NCBI RefSeq assembly: GCF_945859705.1
Contig: NC_079137.1
Coordinates: forward strand, 496,001 to 560,000
Direction: 5' to 3'
Source of the DNA: Episyrphus balteatus
Taxonomy: Eukaryota > Arthropoda > Insecta > Diptera > Syrphidae
Length of the DNA: 64,000 bases
A program made the translations under genes and the position numbers. Shown piece by piece: positions 1 to 10,941 of the stretch. Every line of letters begins with the position of its first letter. Position 1 is the first letter of the stretch. The notes beneath the pieces are model-generated. The model saw nothing but the letters and a program-made list of their open reading frames with translations. It searched no databases and was not told where the DNA came from.

Positions 1-792
1 ACAAAAAAAAAGCGGAGTTGTATGAGTGAATGTATCTAAAGACGGTGAGTTCTTCTTGTTCATTTGTTTTCTTCTTTTTTTTTTTGTTTTTGTTTTTTTT
101 TTTCCTCTCTATTTTATCATTTTAGTCACGGAAATGAATTTACACTATAGCCGGGTGGTGGCAGAAGACGAGGAGTGTGGGTTGAAAACGGAAATTCTCT
201 TAAAAAGATATTGTAGGTGGAGTTTTATAACCCACTAGATACCAGATACTATATCCCACCTACATTTCACCTGGCTGAGTTTATTGAAAAGAAGTTTTCG
301 AGCTACAAGTGGATGGATGGATGCTGTTGCAGATGCGAAAATGATTTTAAGAGGAAAAAAAATGGAATAAAAATCATGTTTTTTTTTTATTTTAACTGTT
401 GTCATTAATGATGTTCGGTGTTAAAGTTTAATGACATTTCCATGACTTTTTTTTGTTATTTTTTTTTTTTTTTTTGATATCTTTTTTTGTTAATTTTAAT
501 TTTTAATGCATTAAAAATACAGATTTTTTTGTTACAATTCATCAGAAGTGGGATATAGGAAAATAATAAAAATTGACATAAATTGGTTAAATAAATTGTT
601 ATGTTACGATGAAAATATAAATTGAAGATATTTTAATGTATCAGATAGTAAAGATATGTATCAATTAATTTTTTTATATTTTTTTTTTTTTTTGTAAATA
701 AGAGCCCAGTAAAAATCGATTTTTTTAAATAAAAGAAAAATTAATACAAGCTCAATTTCGGAATAAGTATTTGGAAAAAATATTCCACGATT
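1..792. other. AT-rich non-coding stretch
   Basis: No convincing gene is seen. The stretch is dominated by poly-T and poly-A runs. Two short open frames (26-238 and 217-408) are mostly Phe/Lys homopolymer translations and are not supported as genes. Confidence 0.5.
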
Positions 793-2433
793 AGTGGAGT
801 CAAATTAGCTTTATACCTCGGAATCCAGGGAAAGTCGATGCATCTGAAAAACGAGTATAGGGCTGCATTATAATAGGGTCAAATAAGAAAGTTAAAAAAA
901 AAAATTTCACCGCTCTCGATTACAACAGTTTTTATAGACCGTTTACTGTCATTCCGTATGCAAGCGTCAATCGGAATTGCTGTCTCATTTTAGATTTTGA
1001 TCAAACTTTGTAGGGATGTTCTCTAGGACTGTAAGGAAGCAAATCAATGATGATTTAATTTTAAGTTGCGTGGTTTCCCCGCTACCCGCATTCGAACTTT
1101 TTCAGAAGGTCATTTTTATGTTATTATAGCTTTGCGTCTACTAAAGATATCTTTTTGTTTGAAACGCCATGTTAAAGCTTAAGAGTAGTAATTTTTGAAT
1201 ATATATTAAAAAATTACGTAATAATTATCCCTGAATTAAAAATAATTTTTGAAAAACTGGTAATTTTGCTGATTTTTCATGGTTTTTGACTGGCTCCAGA
1301 ACCTTGGCTATTATATGTAGGAAGCTTATACTTACCAAATTTTAAATATAGATATTTTTCAACAAAATAAATCTAAAATGAACTCGATGGCTGTACTCCT
1401 TATGCAAAAATTTAAAGTTCAAAGTTTTGAGTTTTTTGAAAAAATATTTTTTTATACTATGATTTTTTACGATTTGACTAAAGATAGAAACATGAAACTA
1501 ACAGTGTGTTAAGTTGAAACTTTTAACTTTAAGTCCTCTAAATAAAATTGTGTTATTTTCATATCTTCTTAGTGTACCGCTTGTTTGAAAATTCAAAAAA
1601 ATTCTAAAAAGCCAAAAAAACCCTACTTAAGGCTATGATTGCACTATGTTTGACATAAGATAGAAGCATGAAATGAATAGTATATTTAGTTCGTACTCTT
1701 TGCTTAACATACTGTAAGTTTCACATTTCTTCGTTTAGTCAAATCGTAGAAAATGACAGTATAAAAATTAGCTTTTTTAAAATACTCTATACTTTGAACT
1801 TAAAATTTTTGCATAAGGAGTACAGCCATCGAGTTCATTTTAGATTTATTTTGTTGAAAAATATCTATATTTAATATTTGGTAAGTATAAGCTTCCTACA
1901 TATAATAACCAAGGTTCTGTAGCCAGTCAAAAACCATGAAAAATCAGCAAAATTACCAGTTTTTCAAAAATTATTTTTAATTCAGGGATAATTATTACGT
2001 AATTTTTTAATATATATTCAAAAATTACTACTCTTAAGCTTTAAAATGGCGTTTCAAACAAAAAGATATCTTTAGTAGACGCAAAGCTATAATAACATAA
2101 AAATGACCTTCTGAAAAAGTTCGAATGCGGATAGCGGGGAAACCACGCAACTTAAAATTAAATCATCACGGATTTGCTTCCTTACAGTCCTAGAGAACAT
2201 CCCTACAAAGTTTGATCAAAATCTAAAATGATACAGCAATTCCGATTGACGCTTGCATACGGAATGACAGTTAACGGTCCATAAAAACTGTTGTAATCGA
2301 GAGCGGTGAAATTTTTTTTTTAACTTTCTTATTTGACCCTTTTATAATGCAGCCCTATACTCGTTTTTCAGATGCATCGACTTTCCCTGGATTCCGAGAT
2401 TTTACAAATTTTATGTCTAATTTGACTCGACTA
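793..2433. mobile_element. Long inverted-repeat (foldback) element
   Basis: Two arms of roughly 720-740 bases, about 797-1515 and 1695-2429, are near-perfect reverse complements separated by a loop of about 180 bases. Anchors on the left are GAGTCAAATTAG (797), CTCGGAATCCAGGG (818) and ACCGCTCTCGATTACAACAG (909-928). Their complements occur on the right at about 2290-2429. Mismatches are scattered and few. There is no open reading frame, so this is probably a non-autonomous foldback-type transposon. Similarity decays gradually beyond the arms, so the exact ends and any target-site duplication are uncertain. Confidence 0.8.
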
Positions 2434-5400
2434 GATATTATTTTTCAAAATTTTCTCACAGTTTTGAAATTAAAGCTAATTTAAAATAAATTGCATACTT
2501 TTGGGTATCTTATGAAAAACAGTTCTGTAATTTGTATGTTCAATTTTATGCTAAATTAGCTCATCTACTTATTTGTAGAACATTGATTTTTGTCTAAAAC
2601 CTAGCTTTTTAAGATATAAGTTTTTGTGACATATGCTCTTCTTTAGCGGCCCTAGAATAAGACATGTAAACCTCAGGACATTTTATAGATTGTAATCTAT
2701 CTCAATACCAACCTGTATTTCAAAAATCAGTCAGTTTTTTTTTTCTTTCTGAGTTATTACCTCTCCTAATTAAGACAAAGTCCTGATGGCTACACATAAA
2801 ATATTCAACAATTAATACCTTACAACCTCGTATGTATTTGCAATTAGGTTACATATCAACTTGTTTTGTACAAAATAAGCTACATATTATATTTATACAC
2901 GAAGACAAAAAAAAAAAAAAAAACAAAACATTATTGAATCAACAACGTTGACCTGGTGATACATTGCCTTTTACAGCTCAAACATGTTCTTTGAATTTTC
3001 CACATTTCTTATTATGTTTTTTTTTTTTTATATATATATAATAGAGCAAAGTTTATATACCTACCTACAAAAAAAAAATGATAAGTTCAATTTTTCTTAT
3101 AGAGAGCTTCAATGGTCGATTGAATAAATGATTTCGTTATGGCATCTCAAAACGAAAAACGCTTGTCCAATTGTCCATATTAAGCTGTTGCCACGAAGTT
3201 GCACCACCGATTCGATTAGAAAATCCTCCACAATTGGAGTGCAGTTTTGACGGTACAAGGACGCAGTGGCGCCGCCGCCATCATCATGCAATAAGCACTA
3301 CCAATTTTTATTTTTTGTTTGTTTTTGTAAACAACATAGTGTACGCACTCGTGTGGTTTATTTTTTCTTATTTTTTTTTTTTTTTGCAATTTTGTCGTTG
3401 GTGCCGTTCAGCGGCGTCCGGCGGCGTGACGATGTAAATCTGACGTAATCCTACATTTGAGCAAAGAAAAAAATAACACACACATTTTCCTAATATTTCC
3501 CCCAAAGAAAACTACTTTAAGTCTTAAGTGGTGGCGGCAAGTGAACGCTTATATTGCAAAAACTGCAAACAACAAGTGATCAACATACGTTACTCTTATG
3601 GTTCGGTGATGAGGAACATAATGTAATTTGAAGGCTCTTAAAAGAGATGCGTAGGTGATCTGGAATTATTATGGATTGCCTGAGTGCTATAATATTTTTT
3701 TTTGTTTTTTTTTTTTGTAATTTGCATGCAAAATGTTGCAACAATCAGTTTAGCTCAGAGCTAGCGGTGGAGATCTATCATCATATAGCTAAAAGTAAAG
3801 GCGAAATGACTGTGTCATTCATGTAAAATGGACAAATTGTAACCAGGAACAAAATGAGTCACTAAAAGCAAAAGTTGATTTTTCTTGATAAGGACTGATA
3901 AAAGGAGCTGCATCCTAAGCACATTTATTTTTTTTTTTCTCAAAAGTAGTACCTAACGTGAATATTGGTAGTCTAAAAAACATTCTAGAAGTTTTAAGTA
4001 CCTATAATTAAAAAAAAAAACTTTTATCATTTTTATCAAAAAAAAAAAAAAAAAACAAAATTTTCCATGGTTTTTCTCAAAGTTTCTATAGCCAGAACTG
4101 AACACTGCAGGCACCAGCTTTCTTATACAAAAAGAATTATCAAAATCGGTTCACTCAGTCCAAAGATATGAGGTAACAAACATTAAAAAAAAACTTTTTG
4201 GATAAGAACCTTCAGGCCTTAAAATCCGTACATGTCTTTAAATTTAAAGATAGTTAACGATGAAAAAGAGTAAAACCAACAATTCTTAGAAGAATGACTC
4301 CGAACTTTGTTAACAGTGCGCACAGCCATCAACAAAATGAAACAATTTTCTTAAAAAAAAAGTACGGCGATCGCTTTGCTTCTCAATACGCCGCCCTATT
4401 TTGTATTTTTCGCTGCTTATTGGAATAGATAAGTTTCAGTCAAAAGTGTACAAAGAAACTATAATCTGAAAGCTGAAACTTTGGACTTCTGCCATCACCG
4501 TAAAACTGAATCCATTTTTCAAAACTGCACGGCGATCGCTTTGCCGCCATAGCAGTTAACAAATTTCGAATTTCGTAACAAATAATTAAGTTTTTTTAAG
4601 AAAACTAGTGTATTTCATTTAAAGCTCAAAAAAAGTTGTTGAAGATCGGTCTAATTTCGTTGTTTCTAACAATATTTGTAACGTAAACTATTTTCGTACA
4701 GAATGAAGTAAGATTTAAGTTGAAAATATAAGTTTTCGTCTCTAAAAAAAAAAAAAACAAACAAAAAGTTTCTTGATTTAAAACTCTGAAGGAAATCCAA
4801 ATCGATCCGTCATCATAACTGTCTTCCCCTCGAAAGCGACAAATTTATTTGCCTCCAACCTTTTTTTAATTATTTTTAATTCAACATCAAACTATCTTTC
4901 GAGAAACTAATGGAGCAGAACAAACAAACTCCACACACAAAAAAGATAGCAGGCATCAAAAGTGACATAAAAAAATCTTCAGCTTAATATTATATTTTTT
5001 GGGAGTTCAATCAAGTGAAAAACTTTTCACGATCATAAAAATTTTAAAGAAAAATTACTTAAACTTATACCTGACTGGTAACACATATACGCAGCTCCAG
5101 CTCAACGAGGATATACTTGTATTCGTTCGAAAACGCAGTGATTAACCTACTCTCTATACATACTGGCCAAATAGTAGTTTTTGCCATTTTTGTATGAAAG
5201 TGGAAGGTGATTCTCAAATCTCGAATCTCTCGAATATACTGGATATTATATGTTTATAAAATGTAGGTACGACATTATAATCATTCAACCTACCTAATTC
5301 GGCAAAATGTTATCGTGTGGGAATACTGCACGACAATATTCCGATGGTGAGATGGCGAGCGATGATGACGACGATGACAACAACAACAACAACACATTGC

Positions 5401-5857
5401 GATCGAGATTTGTTGTTTTATTTGTCAAAATCCGAATGAAATTTTGCTGTTGAGTGGTTTTCAGTCGAAATGTATACAACACATGATCAATTTTTAACTC
5501 AAAGAGAAATCCATTTCCCCACTCAAATGAACAACAAAAAATACACTCTTTTTAAATTTTGTAGTCTTGAGTTTACTCGATCCAAATGGGGGGAAAAAAT
5601 AAACACAATCGACACCCACATAACATAAATTAAAGGTTTTTCTGACACTCGGTGTGGGTATACTTGAACCACTTGGAACGCCAGCGTGCGTTTGAAAGCC
5701 AAGCAGCAGCAGCATTCGCTTTGTTGAGATTGTTCAAGCTCTCTGAAGCTGTGCTAAGACTATAGAGTACTTGTATCTTTTTATATTATGATGGCTTCCC
5801 CATCACCAGAACCGTGCAAGACATCTATCCATCTTGTGGAAGGCTTTTTTCATTTCA
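2434..5857. other. Intergenic sequence, no gene seen
   Basis: No supported gene. A less AT-rich patch at about 3170-3440 and a diverged duplication that repeats ACGGCGATCGCTTTGC exactly (4364-4379 and 4529-4544) stand out. A short CAA/GAT-type microsatellite lies at about 5350-5400. Confidence 0.4.
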
Positions 5858-6664
5858 TATAAATTTATATCGCCCTCGCGACTTGACTTGGTTACTGGAT
5901 TTTGTGTGCTTCATGCAGCACAGAGCACAGACAGAATTATTTTTCTGACGTGTTTTGATCGAGATTTCAGTGTAGATTGGTCAATTGTCGCGTGAAGACG
6001 GACTTCTATATCGATCGTGTGCAGCTGATCATAGATATATTTTTTTCTTCTAATCAAACTCAAATCGTATGTGATACAATTTTATTGAAGACTCCTTAAA
6101 GGAGGATCGTATAGAAAGATACTTAAAGTTTGTCAACTCTTGTGACGCGAACATTGTTGTATTTATAGATCGTGATCAAGAATAGAATTTCATTACTCAG
6201 TCGACAAAGTCTCAGAGTTGGAATCTACTTCCAAGAAAATTTTGAAAAATTCTCTTAAAGATTTTTTGTTATTTTTGTTGACTTGAGAATATAAAGATCG
6301 AAGAACCGTTGATTTGCTGCTTCGGCGGATTGCATAGATATTGTTTTGTGCGCGAGAGATATTCTTTGGATGTGCGGAAATAATTTCTTGTGTTTTGATT
6401 CTGTATCTTTTTTTTTTTTGCATTTAATTTGTACGAGAGAGTTAAATATTTATAGTGACATGAATTTATTATTATTAATGTTTTTGGCGCTCAGATGACT
6501 ATTTGAAAAATAACAATTAAAAGAAGTGATATTTGAGAGGATCACTTGTCAAGAAAGTATCTTGTGTGGAAAGATTTAATAAATCATTGAGAATAACAAC
6601 ATTGGATTACGCCGATACAATTCTTCATCAAGGAGAGCGAATGATTATTTTGGATATTGACAAG
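5858..6664 (+). other. Putative promoter and 5' non-coding exon of the bHLH gene
   Basis: A TATAAA at 5858-5863 is followed by less repetitive sequence. At 6664 there is a plausible splice donor (GACAAG, then GTATTT). The bHLH coding exon at 26645 begins with a clean acceptor and has about 44 bases of leader before its ATG, so an upstream exon must exist; this is the best-looking candidate I see. It would place the gypsy element inside the resulting intron of about 20 kb. The link is inferred from splice-site appearance and orientation only. Confidence 0.28.
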
Positions 6665-8626
6665 GTATTTATCTTTTTTTTTTCTATATTTTAGAAGAAA
6701 ATTTGTAGAGATACTTTTATTGGTATGGTTGACCTTGCATTCCAAAAATATTAAGTGTGCCAAAAAATCTTTTTTTTCAAAAATCAAAAATAATTTTGGA
6801 CTTTTCCGAAAACGTAATTTTTTATTAATTCAATACGTCTAAAATTTCCTGACACAGCGCGACTATCCACCTTGTATGCAATCTTTATTATTCTTCTTTT
6901 TTGTATCAATCTAAATAAAAACATGTGTGTTGCCAAGTTATAGACTGTTTTTATAAAAACGCATCCAGAAGAGCTTCAGAAGATTTCAAAAATAATACAA
7001 TTTTATATATCACACAAATTAGAAGCAGATAGGAAAAAAAACATATACACGCACCTAATGTACCTACATATAAGTATACAAAGAAGTGTGAATGCGCTTT
7101 GGTTATTTTTAGCCTTGGTTTTTTGGTTTTTCTTCTCTGTTTTTTTTTTTTTTTTTTAATTCGTATCTTTGAAGAAACTCTTGGATGTTTTTTACTGTTG
7201 ATGTCGCGAACACAAAAAAAAACTCAGTCTCCTCAAGTCATGATCATTTAGTTTTCGAGTTCTTTTTTGAAGACTTGAGTATGGCAGCCTACTCCATGCA
7301 CAGTTTCAGTTAATGAAAAAAAAACAAGAGCTAATAATAAGAAGGCTAAAAATGGATGATTTTCAAACTCAAGGGTGATTAAGTGTTCGGCTGTCGGGAA
7401 CTTTGAACCAATTTTGGACTAAGATAATATTATTTGAAACACATAGAAATGCATTGCGTTTGAATTGAATGATACGTTAAAATGGGTGCTTTCAAGTACC
7501 TAATAGACTTTGTTTAAGGGTTTTGGGATATTGAGAGTTTAAAAAATGACAACTTTAGTGTTATTTTTATTCAGTGACCAAGTTTTGTCTCCATTGTAAC
7601 AATAAGCAGTGACTTTTTCGAGTAGTTTTTAGAGAAAATTTTAAATTTTTTGAAGACTTCCATTATTTTTTTGGTAGGTATACAAAAAGTTCAATTAAAT
7701 AAATCTAAAAAAAAATGCTCCTAAGGAAAAATTGGGTAAGGAAAAGAGAATCTCCAAGAATCTGATGAAAAATATTGTAATAGAAGAGCTAACTGTTAAA
7801 GTGGTCTGTTGTTAAGACATTATTGAATTTAATTTTAAAAATTTTCAAAAATTGTATTTGAATTGATGTGTTTTAAAATATGAAGTTAAGACAATATGTA
7901 TGATCTATTCTTGTCTAAAAATGAGCGGTTATGTAAAAAGTGGCGATTTGATGTGGAACAATGTTACAGTGTTACAGAACGAGAGCCGAGTTCATGGGTA
8001 TATCGTTTTTTTTTTGTTTGACAATTTTCCTATAGATTTTGAATCTACCAAAATATTAATCAGCAAGTTATGTTTTTAAAATTTTTTGAATTGAATATAG
8101 GTTAACAATAGTTTCCCTAAGGCAATTAAAGAGTTTTTGTTAAAGTTTTCTATAACCTCAAATCTCAATTGACACCTCAGAAATAGTCCCTTAGAAATGA
8201 AATATATGTAAACAAAGTGTTAATTGGCCCAAAACAGCCTTCATTTTTATAAGCGAAGCAAACAACAAAAGATCCAGCTAAAATACAGCAGGTAATTAAT
8301 CATTCTGCGAAAAAATGGCACTAGCCTTGAAATGTTTAGAAAATGTTAAAACTTATAATTTTTAATTTTACCGACGGTAATAGTTGAAACATTGAAATGA
8401 GAAATCGATATTATTTAAAAGTCAAGAAGTTTAAACAATCTTACTACGTTATCACTCAGTGAAATAAACCAAATGTGTATGTACAGTTTAGGGCCTATGA
8501 TACTTCCTTGTGGAACATCAACTTAAATTTGTTAGAGCATGCTTAAAAGTTTCGTAACCTTAGCTTAATAAATCTTGTTGCACTGCTCAAGGAGATCATA
8601 TGCAAAATCTAAAGCGCTTTTCAAAT
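6665..8626. other. Non-coding, possibly intronic
   Basis: No gene or recognisable element is seen. The sequence is AT-rich with homopolymer runs and no long open frame. If the exon call ending at 6664 is right, this is the start of the large bHLH-gene intron. Confidence 0.35.
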
Positions 8627-8710
8627 TGTTGTGTTAGACATTAATCTATTATGTCTCACACTAACCATAACCCTCCACAATAATTTAATTCATTAATTCA
8701 TGGGCACCAA

Positions 8711-9161
8711 GAGTAATTCGCTTTGTAAACAAAACAAACGAATTACTCAAATTAATTGGGCCAATAATAATTGTAAACACCTGGCCAATGATTCAACTTC
8801 AATAATAAGTTGAAGCGACGGCAGGTCGACGATCCGGTGACAAAACATACTGGATCGTCACAATTAAAATAAACGAAAGAAAATTGCTGATGGGTCATAT
8901 TGGTTATTGAGTGTTGATGGCTCAAATTGCGTCACCAAGAAATTGAGGATGACGCAAAGTAAAGTAGAAGAAATTAAGTAGGTATAATTTGGAAATAGGT
9001 TAATAAACAATAAACAAAGAATTGCCCAAAATTGCATTGTATGCAATATTAAGTTTGTAACTGGGTAATTCTTTGTATGTCAATTTAATTAATAATAAAA
9101 TAAAGTATTACCCAAGATTGCGATGTAAGCAATCTTAGTTTTGTAATTGGGTAATACTTTA
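8711..9161. repeat. Chain of perfect inverted repeats in U3
   Basis: Hairpins in order: GAGTAATTCG/CGAATTACTC (8711-8748); TTCAACTT/AAGTTGAA (8792-8814); GACGATCC/GGATCGTC (8828-8859); AAAGAATTGCCCA with TGGGTAATTCTTT (9016-9074, one G-T pair); TAAAGTATTACCCAA with TTGGGTAATACTTTA (9101-9161). The last two are related in sequence and each has a second internal stem. The whole set recurs in the 3' LTR. Confidence 0.85.
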
Positions 9162-9214
9162 TATCGTAAACTTTAGTCTTATAAGTATTAGTGTGTAATG
9201 TTAAATTTAAGTAG

Positions 9215-9323
9215 TATAAATAATGTAGAATAAGTTAAGAAATTACACAGTCAACCTTATACACCAATAGAGGAACCTCTGGCCGACTACACAGGGAGAA
9301 ACTAATATCGATACAAAAATAAA
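9215..9323 (+). promoter_or_regulatory. LTR TATA box and poly(A) signal
   Basis: TATAAA lies at 9215-9220, with the sequence expected to hold the RNA start about 25-30 bases downstream, near 9245. AATAAA at 9318-9323 is a plausible polyadenylation signal in R. The same motifs recur in the 3' LTR. Positions are inferred from motif spacing. Confidence 0.5.
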
Positions 9324-9571
9324 TGTAAGAACTAATTCAAACAAAGTAATTAATCTTTTTTATTATTCTTTTTCAGGAAGTGGGCCTTAGTTGCCTCGAA
9401 CTTAACTGGCCACCAGTGTGCCAAAAAGCTGGACAGTAGGGAAGAATTAGGGAATTAGGGAAATTGTTGAATAAGGGAGAGGAACCCATTTGTCGGGTTC
9501 ATATCCCCTGCCTTTACGGCAAACCTCTCAATTTTACCTTCGTTACGTATGAAAGATTACGTAACAAGAAA

Positions 9572-9587
9572 TGGCGCAGCCGGTAGG
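9572..9587 (+). other. Primer-binding site, tRNA-Ser-like
   Basis: Five bases after the 5' LTR, TGGCGCAGCCGGTAGG begins. TGG is the complement of a tRNA CCA end, and the TGGCGCAG core resembles the tRNA-Ser primer sites of the Drosophila 17.6/297 group. The primer assignment is from remembered family patterns and is not proven here. Confidence 0.75.
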
Positions 9588-9891
9588 ATGGTATGGCGTT
9601 TGGAGAATAAACAATTGCCTTAGAAACTGAAGCATCCTCCAGCTTCAGCATGCCATCCTACGAACCTACAAAAGAAAAATTTTAACTATAATTTCGTTTC
9701 CACTGACATGCTTTTATTTGAAGTCAAGTCACTTCAAACTTTTAATTTACTTCCTGATTTCAATATTTAAAAATAAAATAATAAAATAAAAATAAAAAAA
9801 AAAAAAAAAAAAAAATGAAATTTTATCCTGATAAAATTCAGAATCAAATAAAATCACTCTTTTTATAAGCAAACCAACATAAAAAATAAAA

Positions 9892-10941
9892 ATGTCGTTA
9901 GGCTTTGAAAAACTTCTCAAGCTATCACACGGCGTTCCTGAATTTTCGGGAGGGAATGACCCAAGGATAGCACAAAAGTTACAAATTTTTTGGACATGCT
10001 TACGTCCTATTCAAAATCACATACCTAAAATAGATGAAAAACTATTCATAGAAATACTGACTACTCGATTACGAGAGGATGCTCTTGACCTTATATCAAC
10101 TTCAAAGCCCTCTACATTTAAAGAGTTTGAAGAAATCCTAAACAGAGCATATTTACCAATTGAAGATTATAATGATCTGGTAAATAATTTAATCACCAGT
10201 CGCCAAAGTCCATTCGAGACTTTGAATACTTTTGTAAGTAGGCTTCGACATTCGTTAATACAATGTCGTGAGGCAGCGGACATTAAGTATGGTGATCAAT
10301 CTGATGTTGTAAAAAACCAATTAGAAGATTTTGCTAAATCAGCCCTTGCTTCCGGGATCTCAAACAAACAATTAGGCCAATATCTGTTTACTTTAAGAAA
10401 TCAATCTTTAGAAGAACTAATAAGAACCGCTTTTAGCATGGAAAAACACATGCAGAGAATGGAAACAATACCACTCTTACATACATCGTGCAACCACACT
10501 CAAGCGGCCGCGCCTACTTGCAATGATCTAAATACTTTATTACAAGCGAAAGAAAATATAATATGTAGCTTCTGCAGCATAAAAGGTCACACAAACAGTG
10601 AATGCCTTGAACGACAAAACACTCCAATTTGTCAACTATGCAAAAATTACGGACATGAAGCAGAAACTTGCAGAAAAAGGTTCAACAACAGCAATCAGAA
10701 CTACAACACGAGTAATCAACAAAATAACTATCACAATAATCAGAGAACTCAAGATCAAAATAGATCAAACCCTTTTAGAAATGTTTATCCAAACTCTCAA
10801 AATCGAATAGAAAATAACAATGAAAAACGAGTATTCCATATGGAAACCGTTTGTGATTTTTGTGGAAGAAAAAATCACACAATCAGTGAGTGTTCTTTTA
10901 GAAATAAGTGGGAGAATACCCAGTCGGGAAACTCCAACTAG
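9892..10941 (+). CDS. Gag nucleocapsid/capsid polyprotein of the gypsy element
   Basis: A 349-residue protein. The N-terminal two thirds is helical, charged and capsid-like. The C-terminal part carries three CX2CX4HX4C zinc knuckles: C225-C228-H233-C238, C247-C250-H255-C260 and C321-C324-H329-C334. The second and third are separated by a 60-residue Asn/Gln/Arg-rich linker. Gag packages the RNA and forms the cytoplasmic virus-like particle. Three knuckles, with the last one set apart near the C-terminus, is more than the one or two usual in this superfamily. The start is the first ATG after the leader. The stop lies inside the start of the pol frame, which is shifted by -1. Confidence 0.93.
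   Translation: MSLGFEKLLKLSHGVPEFSGGNDPRIAQKLQIFWTCLRPIQNHIPKIDEKLFIEILTTRLREDALDLISTSKPSTFKEFEEILNRAYLPIEDYNDLVNNLITSRQSPFETLNTFVSRLRHSLIQCREAADIKYGDQSDVVKNQLEDFAKSALASGISNKQLGQYLFTLRNQSLEELIRTAFSMEKHMQRMETIPLLHTSCNHTQAAAPTCNDLNTLLQAKENIICSFCSIKGHTNSECLERQNTPICQLCKNYGHEAETCRKRFNNSNQNYNTSNQQNNYHNNQRTQDQNRSNPFRNVYPNSQNRIENNNEKRVFHMETVCDFCGRKNHTISECSFRNKWENTQSGNSN

Larger units (their letters stand above)
8627..9566 (+). repeat. 5' LTR of the gypsy element
   Basis: A direct repeat of 17712-18651, beginning TGTTGTG and ending GTAACA. The ends contain the short inverted repeat TGTT/AACA. The U3 part carries a series of perfect hairpins. It supplies the promoter for the genomic RNA. A 60-residue antisense open frame inside it is copied in both LTRs and looks incidental. 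Confidence 0.97.

Noticed and set aside
8864..9046. Antisense open frame of 60 codons inside the LTR, repeated at 17949-18131
   Set aside because: It is duplicated only because the LTRs are identical and has no protein-like features beyond AT-rich composition.
10869..10875. AAAAAAT as an alternative -1 slippery site in gag
   Set aside because: The pol frame has a TAA at 10905-10907 downstream of it, so a shift here would terminate before pol.
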